Positions 1 through 9,656 of a stretch of DNA of 21,581 nucleotides are shown one piece after another. Origin of the DNA: Mikrocytos mackini (Eukaryota; Endomyxa; Ascetosporea; Mikrocytida; Mikrocytiidae); the NCBI GenBank assembly GCA_030180075.1, contig JASNJN010000224.1, positions 1 to 21,581 on the forward strand. The letters run 5' to 3'. The position numbers and the translations under genes are program-made. Under the pieces are notes generated by a model that did not search any database, was not told the origin of the DNA, and worked only from the letters and a program-made list of their open reading frames with translations. Numbering within the stretch: the stretch's first letter is position 1; each line of letters opens with the position of its first letter.

Positions 1-504
1 CCGTCTGAGCGTTCGGTTTAGTGTATTTTCCTCCGAAAAATACAATATATTTCAAAAATTATGATCAGTGTTTATTTTGTGATTTTCAGGCCGGTTTAAA
101 ATAATTTGGGGGAAAATGTGATGGAAGTCGCATATTTTTGGGGTTTATAACTAATTATATCATGAAATATTTATCTAAAAAGTCATATATTGTATAAATT
201 ATAGGCAAAATATAAATGACTTAAACACACTAAAAGACGATTTTATAAGTGACTATTTCCTAGTTTTTAAGGTGACTATTTGGGTTGCCCTACTTATTAA
301 CACCCAAATTTCATAACTTCGAGAAAATAATTGCTCGAAAATTTCGGCTTTTATGCGAAATAAATATTATTATGAAATAAGCGAGCTATAGATCTATCGA
401 TTAAGATATAACTATATTTAAATTTTAATAAATAGAATATTAATCAAAATCTGAATTCCAATTTTATTTTTATGTCAAACTGGACACATCCGGATGTATT
501 GTAC
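1..504. other. Gene-free AT-rich flank
   Basis: No ORF of useful length, RNA gene or repeat can be supported here. The sequence is AT-rich and ends at a TA dinucleotide (505-506) that is the target site of the palindromic element beginning at 507. Confidence 0.6.
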
Positions 505-506
505 TA

Positions 507-2494
507 CAGTCAACCCTGGGTATAAGAAAAAAACGAATTATTCAAAAAATTTGTGTTGATTATAGAAGGTATTTGCTTATAGGAGGGTGTATTTTGGGAA
601 AACATGGTTTATTTTAATAAAATCAATTTTTTTGGTCGATATTTGGTTCCGATATAATATTAAAGGTCTTATTACAAAGTTTACGATTGAATGAACAATT
701 TTTTAAGATTTTAAAAAATCGTTTAGAAAATTTAAAACTCTCATTGTATCGCTTTTTTTAATATTATTTTCCCATAGCAATTCCCTGCAATTCAACTGCA
801 ATATGACTGATACAAGAACGTATTTGATTAATATAAAAATATAGTTTTTTATAGTTTAGAGATTTATCTAACATTATTATTCGCATTAAATTTTTTACTA
901 AATTGAATGTAAATAAGTATAAGGATATATAATTAAAACACATAGATTATCTTATTTTTTTAACTAAAGTCTCATGGATACTATATTAATACAATCATAC
1001 ACATTCTTTCATTGTTCATTATATGACAAATTAAAACATATTTGAAAGTATATTTAAAAGACAAGTTATAATAAAAATGTTACCAAAACTGATGAAATGG
1101 ATTATTTAACCAATATTATTGATTGCTTAATTATATCCATTCAAATAAACATATTTCTTTCAATTCCGACGATATTTGTTTCCATTTTAGTTATTAATTG
1201 AAATACTAATGGATTAATTTCAAAATATATGTACAATATATCTATNTTAANCTATGCNTNANCNTNTAACTATTTTAAAAGCTTGGTAAATTATGCAACA
1301 GATAAGTACCAAATAAAAAACGATATTTTAAAGATAAATTTGGGCTAAATTATCAATATACCAAAATGTGATTATAAAAATATTTTATGTAATCACCCCA
1401 CTTTCATTCTGACGAAACCACAAATGTTTGTATACAAGCATTTGTGGTTTCGTCAGAATGAAAGTGGGGTGATTACATAAAATATTTTTATAATCACATT
1501 TTGGTATTTTGATATTTTAAAGATAAATTTGGGCTAAATTATCAAAATACCAAAATGTGATTATAAAAATATTTTATGTAATCACCCCACTTTCATTCTG
1601 ACGAAACCACAAATGCTTGTATACAAACTGTTATATGGTGTTTATAAGCTATCATATGAGTTGTTTTGTTTCAAAATGAGTCCAAAAAATTTGGCTAGGT
1701 TTCGAGATAAAATAAAAATGTTTCATATCATTGGTTGATACTGCGGAAAAGTTGCTTCTTGGAGGTTCTTATATGTTAATGAAATTAAATAGTCATAAAC
1801 TCGATGTGTTTATTAAATGCAGCAAATCACGTACCGGTTTCAGAGTTTGTGTTATGTAAAGCAGAAGGTCGTTTTGAAATCAAAATGAGTCCAAAATTTT
1901 GAATAAAATTAAAATAAAGAACAATATATTGAGGATCGGTTTAAAAATTGGGCTATATTACAAAATTATGGTATTCAATATACATCTCCTTTAATCGTTT
2001 AGTTTAACTTGTTCATATTTCATATTTCATTTTTTGTTTTTCAATTATTATGTTTCTGATGTTGAACACGGGTGCATAAATGAACACCACATTGGCTGTT
2101 ATCATCCGACATGTTATCCTGACAAGATAACAGAGATTGTTGATACATTTATTTTATAAACTATAAATTATAATTTATCATACAATAGTGTTTATGAAAT
2201 ACTTCACTATAAGTACCATGGAAAACATTAATTTGTAACCCATTATGACAAACTAACGAGTTCAAAACAATTCCAGATTTTAATTTCTTGAAATTTCAGA
2301 ATGATTTTCTCAAAGGTACAGGCTTCTGGATTCTACACTTCAGTATTATGTGATGTGAGTTCCCAACTTCATCACATAACTAGCTTCTTTCGGGAATACA
2401 ATGCCCCAATGAATGGAACATTGATTTAGATATGGGAATCTGGTTTGTGTATGTTTCTATATACTGGAGCATCGAAATATTCATTTTACACCTC
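507..2494 (+). repeat. Left arm of the giant palindrome
   Basis: This arm is about 1,988 bp, against about 1,804 bp for the right arm with the nested element removed. The surplus of roughly 184 bp is explained by an extra 189-bp period created by the direct-inverted-direct triplication at 1322-1626. A run of ambiguous bases lies at 1246-1266. Confidence 0.85.
1322..1626 (+). repeat. Direct-inverted-direct triplication inside the left arm
   Basis: A unit of about 75 bp reading ...CACCCCACTTTCATTCTG... occurs forward (about 1359-1437), inverted (about 1431-1506) and forward again (about 1547-1626). The second forward copy repeats the first at an offset of 189 bp. The forward-to-inverted switch falls on the perfect 10-bp palindrome TTGTATACAA (1428-1437), found again at 1617-1626. 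The right arm has only one copy, with TTGTATACAA at 3366-3375, so the triplication arose in the left arm after the palindrome formed. Confidence 0.85.
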
Positions 2495-2496
2495 TG

Positions 2497-3989
2497 GAGG
2501 TTGTAAAATGAATATTTCGATGCTCCAGTATATAGAAACATACACAAACCAGATTCCCATATCTAAATCAATGTTCCATTCATTGGGGCATTGTATTCCC
2601 GAAAGAAGCTAGTTATGTGATGAAGTTGGGAACTCACATCACATAATACTGAAGTGTAGAATCCAGAAGCCTGTACCTTTGAGAAAATCATTCTGAAATT
2701 TCAAAAAATTAAAATCTGGAATTGTTTTGAACTCGTTAGTTTGTCATAATGGGTTACAAATTAATGTTTTCCATGGTACTTATAGTGAAGTATTTCATAA
2801 ACACTATTGTATGATAAATTATAATTTATAGTTTATAAAATAAATGTATCAACAATCTCTGTTATCTTGTCAGGATAACATGTCGGATGATAACAGCCAA
2901 TGTGGTGTTCATTTATGCACCCGTGTTCAACATCAGAAACATAATAATTGAAAAACAAAAAATGAAATATGAAATATGAACAAGTTAAACCAAACGATTA
3001 AAGGAGATGTATATTGAATACCATAATTTTGTAATATAGCCCAATTTTTAAACAGTTCCTCAATATATTGTTTTTTATTTTAATTTTATTCAAAATTTTG
3101 GACTCATTTTGATTTCAAAACGACCTTCTGCTTTACATAACACAACCTCTGAAACCGGTACGTGATTTGCTGCATTTAATAAGCACATCGAGTTTATGAC
3201 TATTTAATTTCATTAACATATAAGAACCTCCAAAAAGCAACTTTTCCGCAGTATCAACCAATGATATGAAACATTTTTATTTTATCTCGAAACCTAGCCA
3301 AATTTTTTGGACTCATTTTGAAACAAAACAACTCATATGATAGCTTATAAACACCATATAACAGTTTGTATACAAGCATTTGTGGTTTCGTCAGAATGAA
3401 AGTGGGGTGATTACATAAAATATTTTTATAATCACATTTTGGTATTTTGATAATTTAGCCCAAATTTATCTTTAAAATATCGTTTTTTATTTGGTACTTA
3501 TCTTTTGCATAATTTACCAAGCTTTTAAAATAGTTATATGTTTAACATAAGGTTAACATAGATATATTGTACATATATTTCAAAAACAATCCATTGATAT
3601 TTCAATTAATATCTAAAATTAAAACAAATCTTGACGGAATTGAAAGAAATACGTTTATTTCGAATGGACAACATTAATCTATCAATATTATTGGTTAAAT
3701 AATCCATTTCAATTAGTTTTGGTAAAATTTTTATTATACTTTTCGTTTAAAAATAATTTCAAATATGTTTTTTTAATTTATCATATAATGAACAACGGAA
3801 GAATGTGCATCGTCGAATTAATATAATATCCATGAGATTTGAGTTAAAAATAAGATAATCTATGTTTTTCAATTATATATATTTATACTTATTTACATTC
3901 AATTTACATACAAAATTCTGATGAGAACAATAATGTTAGACAAAGCTCTAAACTATATAAAACTATATTTTTATTCTATTCAAATATAT
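2497..3989 (-). repeat. Right arm of the giant palindrome, inner part
   Basis: It is the reverse complement of left-arm sequence from about 830 to 2494. Near the centre the two arms are almost identical by eye (for example 2100-2150 against 2845-2895). Further out (3500-3989 against 830-1300) substitutions and small indels are frequent. It ends with CAAATATAT (3981-3989), the target duplication of the nested element. Confidence 0.85.
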
Positions 3990-5581
3990 GGATCACTCTG
4001 ATTTTGCCACAAATTTTGTACTTTTTTCACAAATTTCTGATTTTTTCACAAAAATTCGATTTCGTCACAAATTTGTGTATGTTGTCACATTTTTAAATTC
4101 CATAATCTGAAGTACAATGTCAGTTTAGGTGGAATTAAACATGCTGCAGATTTTTTTATTTGAATTTGAAACAAATTCCGATGTTTTTGTATAATTTTTA
4201 AATTAAGAACACAAAAATGTCATTCATTAATGAGAAAAATTTTCAAATATAAATTTCCTAATAAAAAAATTTCGGAACAAAATTTTTTTTTGCTAAAATA
4301 GCGTTTTTGTGTTCTAATTAAAATTTTGAAAAAAAAAATTTTTTTGGATTTTTCGAAGGGGGTGCTCAGATGGTTTTCAAAAAATGTCGGACCATAAAAA
4401 CTCAAAATTTTGCATGAAATTTTTTTTGAAAATTATTTAGCAAATGTATTTTTGAGAGATCTACAAAAAGATACTTTCCAAAAATTTCATAGAATTTTCA
4501 ATCAATTTAATATGAAAATTTTCGAAATTTAGGTTAAAATTCGCCTTTTTTGAGCCCTCAAGATATCAAGTATTTTTTGAAAATTTTTCTCAAAATTGTT
4601 TTATCGTTAAGATTTCGCCCGTTAAAAGCTGTAAAAAATTTTTCAGAAAAAATTTTGTATAAAAATCTTATATTTTCGTTTGCGACTTTTTGAGCCAAAA
4701 TCAAAATATTTGGTTCAAAAAATTCGAAAATTTTTTTTCGATAAAAATTTCAAAAAATTCACCAAAAATCATTTTATATCTCAAGTGCCACGTTAATTTA
4801 GTTTGTATAGTGCTTAAATTGAGATTTTTATCAAAAAAAAATTTCGAATTTTTTGTACCAAAAATTTTGATTTTGGCTCAAAAAGTCGCAAACGAAAATA
4901 TAAGATTTTTATACAAAATTTTTTCTGAAAAATTTTTTACAGCTTTTAACGGGCGAAATCTTAACGATAAAACAATTTTGAGAAAAAATTTCAAAAAATA
5001 CTTGATATCTTGAGGGCTCAAAAAAGGCGAATTTTAACCTAAATTTCGAAAATTTTCATATTAAATTGATTGAAAATTCTATGAAATTTTTGGAAAGTAT
5101 CTTTTTGTAGATCTCTCAAAAATACATTTGCTAAATAATTTTCAAAAAAAATTTCATGCAAAATTTTGAGTTTTTATGGTCCGACATTTTTTGAAAACCA
5201 TCTGAGCACCCCCTTCGAAAAATCCAAAAAAATTTTTTTTTTCAAAATTTTAATTAGAACACAAAAACGCTATTTTAGCAAAAAAAAATTTTGTTCCGAA
5301 ATTTTTTTATTAGGAAATTTATATTTGAAATTTTTTCTCATTAATGAATGACATTTTTGTGTTCTTAATTTAAAAATTATACAAAAACATCGGAATTTGT
5401 TTCAAATTCAAATAAAAAAATCTGCAGCATGTTTAATTCCACCTAAACTGATATTGTACTTCAGATTATGGAATTTAAAAATGTGACAACATACACAAAT
5501 TTGTGACGAAATCGAATTTTTGTGAAAAAATCAGAAATTTGTGAAAAAAGTACAAAATTTGTGGCAAAATCAGAATAAGCC
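3990..5581. mobile_element. Nested Mutator/Foldback-like palindromic element with 9-bp target duplication
   Basis: The element is flanked by identical 9-mers CAAATATAT at 3981-3989 and 5582-5590. Its ends are inverted copies: GGATCACTCTGATTTTGCC on the left, and GGCTTATTCTGATTTTGCC read inward from the right. The arms are about 760 bp each and surround a unique loop at about 4750-4825. A 9-bp duplication with very long inverted arms and subterminal short repeats is typical of Mutator-like (MULE) and Drosophila Foldback elements. No transposase is encoded. Mirror-image 61-codon ORFs in the two arms (4220-4405 and 5166-5351) are products of the palindrome, not genes. Confidence 0.85.
4008..4092 (+). 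repeat. Phased CACAA subterminal array, left end of nested element
   Basis: CACAA-type motifs begin at 4008, 4028, 4047, 4066 and 4086 (the last reads CACAT), so the spacing is 20, 19, 19 and 20 bp. The first lies 18 bp inside the element end. The bases between motifs differ from unit to unit. The array is mirrored in the right arm at about 5479-5563. Regular spacing of roughly two helical turns suggests binding sites for a transposase on one face of the DNA; that function is inferred. Confidence 0.75.
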
Positions 5582-5590
5582 CAAATATAT

Positions 5591-5901
5591 TCTTGCATCA
5601 ATCATATTGCAGTTGAATTGTAGAGAATTACTATGGGAAAATAATATTAAAAGAAGCGATATAATGGGAATTTTAAATTTTTTGAACGATTTTTTAAAAT
5701 CGTAAAAAAATTGTTCATTCAATCGTAAACCTTATAATAAGACCTTTAATATTATACCGGAACCAAATATCGACCAAAAAATTGATTTTATTCGAATATA
5801 CCATGTTTTACCAAAATCCACCCTCCACTAAGCAAATACCTTCTTTAATCAACACAAATTTTTTGGATAATTCGTTTTTTTCTTATACCCAGGGTTGACT
5901 G
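5591..5901 (-). repeat. Right arm of the giant palindrome, outer part
   Basis: This is the reverse complement of 507 to about 825 with roughly one change in ten. It ends with GGTTGACTG followed by TA (5902-5903). It was separated from the inner part of the arm by insertion of the element at 3990-5581. Confidence 0.85.
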
Positions 5902-5903
5902 TA

Positions 5904-6675
5904 GAGGAAAATCCCCAATTATAAAGGGGGTATTTTGGCACCAACCATTAAATATAAATTTGGACCCACTGTTTTGTTTAATATTTCCTGGGAAACAATA
6001 TAAGTCATTTTGGGCTTAAAATAAGCAATAAAAATTTCAGTTATTGGAGTGGAAAATAACCCGTCCTTTTTTATTGGGAAAAGTTTTAGGGGAATCTGAT
6101 GTATGGAACAAATATCTGTCTGGATATTTGTAAATGATGGTTGATATGTATGCTATAGACATTATCAAAATATAGCATACACCTTTTCAAAAAGGATGCA
6201 TATACTTTTTCATAACTTTGCATCATATATGAGAAATATAAATTTTTTGGTAGTAATTTATCATGTAATTTCAAGAATTCTGTTTAAATTTACACCAAAA
6301 TATGAGTGTATGTTCAAAATTTCTTAGACCTAAGGCCCCAAATACTCCATTGGGAATCTTTCCCACGTTTGCTTAATTGCTGGAATGTATATCTGAAGTT
6401 TATACTATTATATTTTCATTATTTTCATATTTCACGATTTGTTGAGAATTTCAAGCGATTTGGGTCCTTCTTCCGCCCAAACCCGACAGGATCGGGTCGG
6501 GTCGGTTATTCTCATGTCTACTTTGTATACACATTTTCAAAATGATGCATACACTTTTTCATAACTTTGATTACAGGAAAATCGATAATTTTTGTTTGAA
6601 AATTTTTTGGTTGAAATAGGTTGATAGTTATATTTGATGTTATTTTATATATAAATCAAAAGTGTTAGTTGTCAA
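5904..6675. other. Intergenic stretch with short repeats
   Basis: No convincing gene is present. Three small structures are visible. A perfect 10-bp stem GTATGCTATA/TATAGCATAC lies at 6148-6180 with a 13-nt loop. A direct repeat of about 45 bp (6176-6220 and 6526-6569) shares GCATA-ACTTTTTCATAACTTTG. A short GGGTC tandem (6493-6505) sits in otherwise AT-rich DNA. The repeat pair may mark a small decayed element, but no ends or target duplication could be assigned. Confidence 0.5.
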
Positions 6676-7592
6676 ATGCCAAATCCTATTCCTCAACATC
6701 CAGGTTCGAATCCAACCCAGAACGAAAATCAGGATATTCAACAGTTGAATATACCTGAACCACAGATCCAACCTCAACCCCAAGTACCTCGACCTAGGCG
6801 AAGAAGGTCCCCCGCCTAAGCGAGCAAACGATATCCAACTTGCACGCCCGAAGGGAGCAAGGTGAGTCACATTCCCAGATAGACCAGGGGTTACGGTTAC
6901 CACGAGGCACAGTGGCCAGTACCATCAGTAGAGCCAGAGCATCAACCACAAATACCCCTGGATTGATTCCACGCTTACCCGCCGAGTTCCACTCATTACA
7001 CCTGCATTCGGACGTGAAATTATCCGAATTGTGGAAGAAGAGAACACTCTCTATCTTCGCGAAATACGAGAAAATTGCAGGAAGATCTTGGTGCTGTGAT
7101 ATCGGTTCCGACAATAGGAAGGTTTCTGAATAAACAGAAAATAACTGTGAAAAGAACCCAGGTGTGCCTTATGAAAGAAACAGCGAGAGGACCAAGGATA
7201 AAAGGTTCGAATATGTAAGTGACCTGAACAATTTCATCCGAGAACATCCTGAAGCCCAGGTGATATATATCGATGAATCAGGCTTCAACCTACATATTAC
7301 TCGAAATCAAGGCAGGGCATCTCCTGGAAATAGCCCTGTTACACGAGTCCCTGCATCCTTCGGTCGAAATTTGAGCCTAGTTCAAGCTGTAAGTCGCGAA
7401 GGCGTAGTATATTACGATGTTTGCATGGGCGGTGTGAATGCTTTAATATTTAAACGATTTCTCATTGAGCTTGAAAGGCATCTACCAGATTTGTATTTGC
7501 TAGCTACGGACAACGTGCGCATACACCACTCGAATATCATCAGCGAGTGGCTAGCCGAAAATGACTTTCCGAAGAAATCTGGAAAAATGTGA
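6676..7592 (+). pseudogene. Decayed Tc1/mariner-family transposase, 3' end lost
   Basis: An opening ATG at 6676 starts a Pro/Gln-rich N-terminus that runs to a TAA at 6817. Helix-turn-helix-like sequence follows in other frames (LRLPRGTVASTISRA near 6890-6945), then IIRIVEEENTLYLREIRE near 7015-7070. The readable DDE_3-type catalytic core is 7164-7592. The first catalytic Asp is in YIDESGFNLH (about 7266-7295) and the second in LATDNVRIHHS (about 7500-7535). The usual third acidic residue, some 34 residues further on in this family, is absent: the frame runs into the palindrome at 7564 and stops at 7590. At least four frame changes precede the core, so this copy is dead. GC content is clearly above that of the surrounding DNA, as expected of an acquired element. 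Confidence 0.85.
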
Positions 7593-7886
7593 CACATTTT
7601 TTGCTTTAAAATCGTTAATTTTAGCTTAAATATTATTTAATAACTGTTTATTATCATTTTCTAGTTGCATAGAGCATGTTCTGGTGCCATTATAAGATTT
7701 TGGGTTGAGATTTTCTAATTTTATCCAATCCCTTATTTTCGATCAAAAATCAAAATTATTGTATACTTCTATTTTATAAAACCATGGTATATTTACAAAG
7801 ACCACACATACCTTATAAACCGTATTCTGTTTTTTTAAAAGTAAAATTTGAACTTACAATGATTGTATACCAACAAAGACAAACAG

Positions 7887-8215
7887 ACACTAACAAACAC
7901 TAACAAACACTAACAAACACTAACAAACACTAACAAACACTAACAAACACTAACAAACACTAACAAACACTAACAAACANNAACAAACCTATAAAAAAAG
8001 ACTAACAAAGACTAACAAAGACTAACAAAGACTAACAGAGACACAAAAAGGCAAACCATGACAAACAGAGACATACAGAAACAAACAGAGACAAACAGAG
8101 ACACACCAATACAAACAAAGGAAAACAAAAGCAAACCTATAAAAAAAGACTAGCAAAGACAAGCAAAGGAAACAAAAACAAACCTATAAAAAAAAGACTA
8201 GCAAAGATAACAAAA
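7887..8215 (+). repeat. Tandem minisatellite, left arm (ACTAACAAAC family)
   Basis: At least nine head-to-tail copies of the 10-mer ACTAACAAAC run from about 7887 to 7987, with ambiguous bases at 7980-7981. They are followed by variants ACTAACAAAG (about 8000-8038) and looser CAAACAGAGA and CTATAAAAAAAGACTAG units. The inverted counterpart is at about 8836-9190. Confidence 0.85.
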
Positions 8216-8220
8216 GAAAA

Positions 8221-8835
8221 ACAACATCAGGAAGGAAAACAGAATAAAACTAGATGAAATGAATGGTATCGAATATCAAGGACGTTACTTTTTCTCAAAA
8301 TTTCAAAGTATATAAACTAAACTTGGAGACATTTATATTTTATCATGGCAACCAATATTGTAAATATCAGAAAATTATTTTATATAATCCTCATGGCAAA
8401 AATCTTATATTTTTATTAATTAATTATATTGATCCATAATTTTGGTTTTTCAACTGATAAGTTTTAAAACTATGAATTTAGACTTTATAAAAATGTTATT
8501 TGGTTTCGATAAATAATTAATTTATTTTACATTAATTATTTGTTATTAATATTTAGTCTTTTGAAAATTTCATAATTTTTGTAAATAACTAACCTTAATT
8601 AAGATAATATTATACTATTTCAAACAGAATTAACATTTGCTTTCTTGTGAAACGTTTTATAATTATATCATAGCAAGATAAATAAAACTATCGAATCGAA
8701 AAATAATATAAATCTTGTACCTAATAATTCAATTGTCAGTAAGGTATTAAAATAACATGATTAGATTTAATTTTGATAACAGATCCAGAAATTCTGAGAG
8801 CAAGTAACATCCTTGATCATTCAATCTGTGTATTT
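8221..8835. other. Unique loop of the third foldback
   Basis: AT-rich sequence between the two minisatellite arms. No ORF, RNA gene or internal repeat can be supported. Confidence 0.5.
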
Positions 8836-9190
8836 TTATTTGTTAGTCTTGGTTAGTTTCCATGTGTCTTTGTTAGTCTTTGCTAGTCTTTTTTATAGGT
8901 TTGTTTTTGTTTCCTTTGTTTGTATTGGTATGTCTTTGTTTGTCTTTGTTTGTCTCTGTTTGTTTCTGTATGTCTCTGTTTGTCTTTGTTTGTCATGGTT
9001 TGCCTTTTTGTGTCTCTGTTAGTCTTTGTTTGTTTTTGTTTGTTTTTGTTTTCCTTTGTTTGTATTGGTATGTCTCTGTTTGTCTTTGTTTGTCTTGGTT
9101 TGCCTTTGTGTGTCTCTGTTAGTGTTTGTTAGTGTTTGCTAGTGTTTGTTAGTGTCTGTTAGTGTCTGTTAGTGTCTGTTTGTCTTTGTC
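8836..9190 (-). repeat. Tandem minisatellite, right arm
   Basis: Units such as GTTAGTGTTT and GTTAGTGTCT at 9117-9180 are the complement of the left-arm decamer. The interior has TGTCTTTGTT and TGTCTCTGTT units and one TTATAGGTTTGTTTTTG block matching the left arm. The decamer run is shorter and more varied than in the left arm, so the two arrays have changed in copy number independently. Confidence 0.8.
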
Positions 9191-9455
9191 GGTATACAAT
9201 CATTGTAAGTTCAAATTTTACTTTTTAAAAACAGAATACGATTTATAAGGTATGTGTGGTCTTTGTAAATATACCATGGTTTTATAAAATAGAAGTATAC
9301 AATAATTTTGATTTTTGATCGAAAATAAGGGATTGGGTAAAATTAGAAAATCTCAACCCAAAATCTTATAATGGCACCAGAACATGCTCTATGCAACTAG
9401 AAAATGATAATAAACAGTTATTAAATAATATTTAAGCTAAAATTAACGATTTTAA

Positions 9456-9656
9456 AGCAAAAAATGTGTCACATTTTTCCAGATTTCTTCGGAAAGTGGT
9501 CGCACCCTTGCAGTCCTCCTCAGTAAAATACAGGTGGTAGGACTTAAAGGGTCATTGAACATCTACGAGTGGTTACGGTGTAGTGACAAGACGACAATTG
9601 AACCCGATAAAGAGGGTAGGAGTGACGTAGGAAACAGGATGAATTTAATTAATTAA
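9456..9656 (+). other. Possible coding remnant right of the foldback
   Basis: A reading frame without an ATG start is open from 9456 to a TAA at 9654. Beyond the palindrome end at 9497 it reads with balanced, non-AT-skewed codons (ending ...TIEPDKEGRSDVGNRMN) before returning to AT-rich DNA. GC content is well above the neighbourhood. It does not look like the missing end of the Tc1-like transposase. It may be a fragment of another gene or element brought in by the rearrangement. The product is not recognised and the call is weak. Confidence 0.3.

Larger units (their letters stand above)
507..5901. mobile_element. Giant palindromic (foldback) element with Tc1/mariner/pogo-like ends
   Basis: The ends are inverted copies beginning CAGTCAACCCTGGGTATAAG and are flanked by TA on both sides (505-506 and 5902-5903). 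That is the target duplication of Tc1/mariner/pogo elements. The whole left arm (507-2494) folds onto the right arm (2497-3989 continued at 5591-5901), with only the dinucleotide at 2495-2496 as spacer. The right arm is split by a second element at 3990-5581. Continuity across that split is visible: left-arm sequence near 820-845 matches the two right-arm pieces joined at the 9-bp CAAATATAT. No transposase ORF lies inside, so the element is non-autonomous. Assignment to the Tc1/mariner/pogo group rests only on CAGT ends and TA flanks. Transcription would give a hairpin RNA with a stem near 1.8 kb. Confidence 0.85.
7564..9497. mobile_element. Foldback structure with minisatellite arms, interrupting the transposase
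   Basis: Left arm about 7564-8220 and right arm about 8836-9497 are inverted copies around a unique AT-rich centre (8221-8835). The stem starts inside transposase coding sequence: ACTTTCCGAAGAAATCTGG at 7564-7582 recurs inverted at 9479-9497. No direct target duplication is visible (left flank ...AAAATG, right flank GGTCGC...). It may therefore be an inverted duplication or rearrangement rather than a cleanly inserted transposon. The + strand ORFs at 8813-9132, rich in Val, Cys, Leu and Phe, are translations of the repeat and not genes. Confidence 0.75.

Noticed and set aside
1359-1626. CRISPR-like repeat array
   Set aside because: Repeats alternate in orientation with no constant spacers. 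It is a triplication inside a eukaryotic palindromic element.
4220-4405. 61-codon minus-strand ORF and its twin at 5166-5351 on the plus strand as a gene pair
   Set aside because: They are mirror copies forced by the inverted arms of the nested element, with Phe/Lys-rich AT-driven composition and no conserved features.
4690-5013. 107-codon ORF across the loop of the nested palindrome
   Set aside because: It starts only with TTG, has AT-driven Lys/Asn/Phe/Ile composition and crosses from one arm to the other. Nothing supports a protein.
6700-6722. GGTTCGAATCC as a tRNA T-arm
   Set aside because: The flanking bases do not pair as a T stem, no acceptor or anticodon arm is present, and the sequence reads as the Pro/Gln-rich N-terminus of the Tc1-like transposase.
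6640-7247. Several minus-strand ORFs of 75-106 codons
   Set aside because: They are antisense to the decayed transposase, whose motifs are clear on the + strand.
8813-9132. Overlapping + strand ORFs rich in Val, Cys, Leu and Phe, resembling membrane proteins
   Set aside because: They are translations of TGTTTGTCT-type minisatellite in all three frames. The hydrophobicity comes from the repeat.
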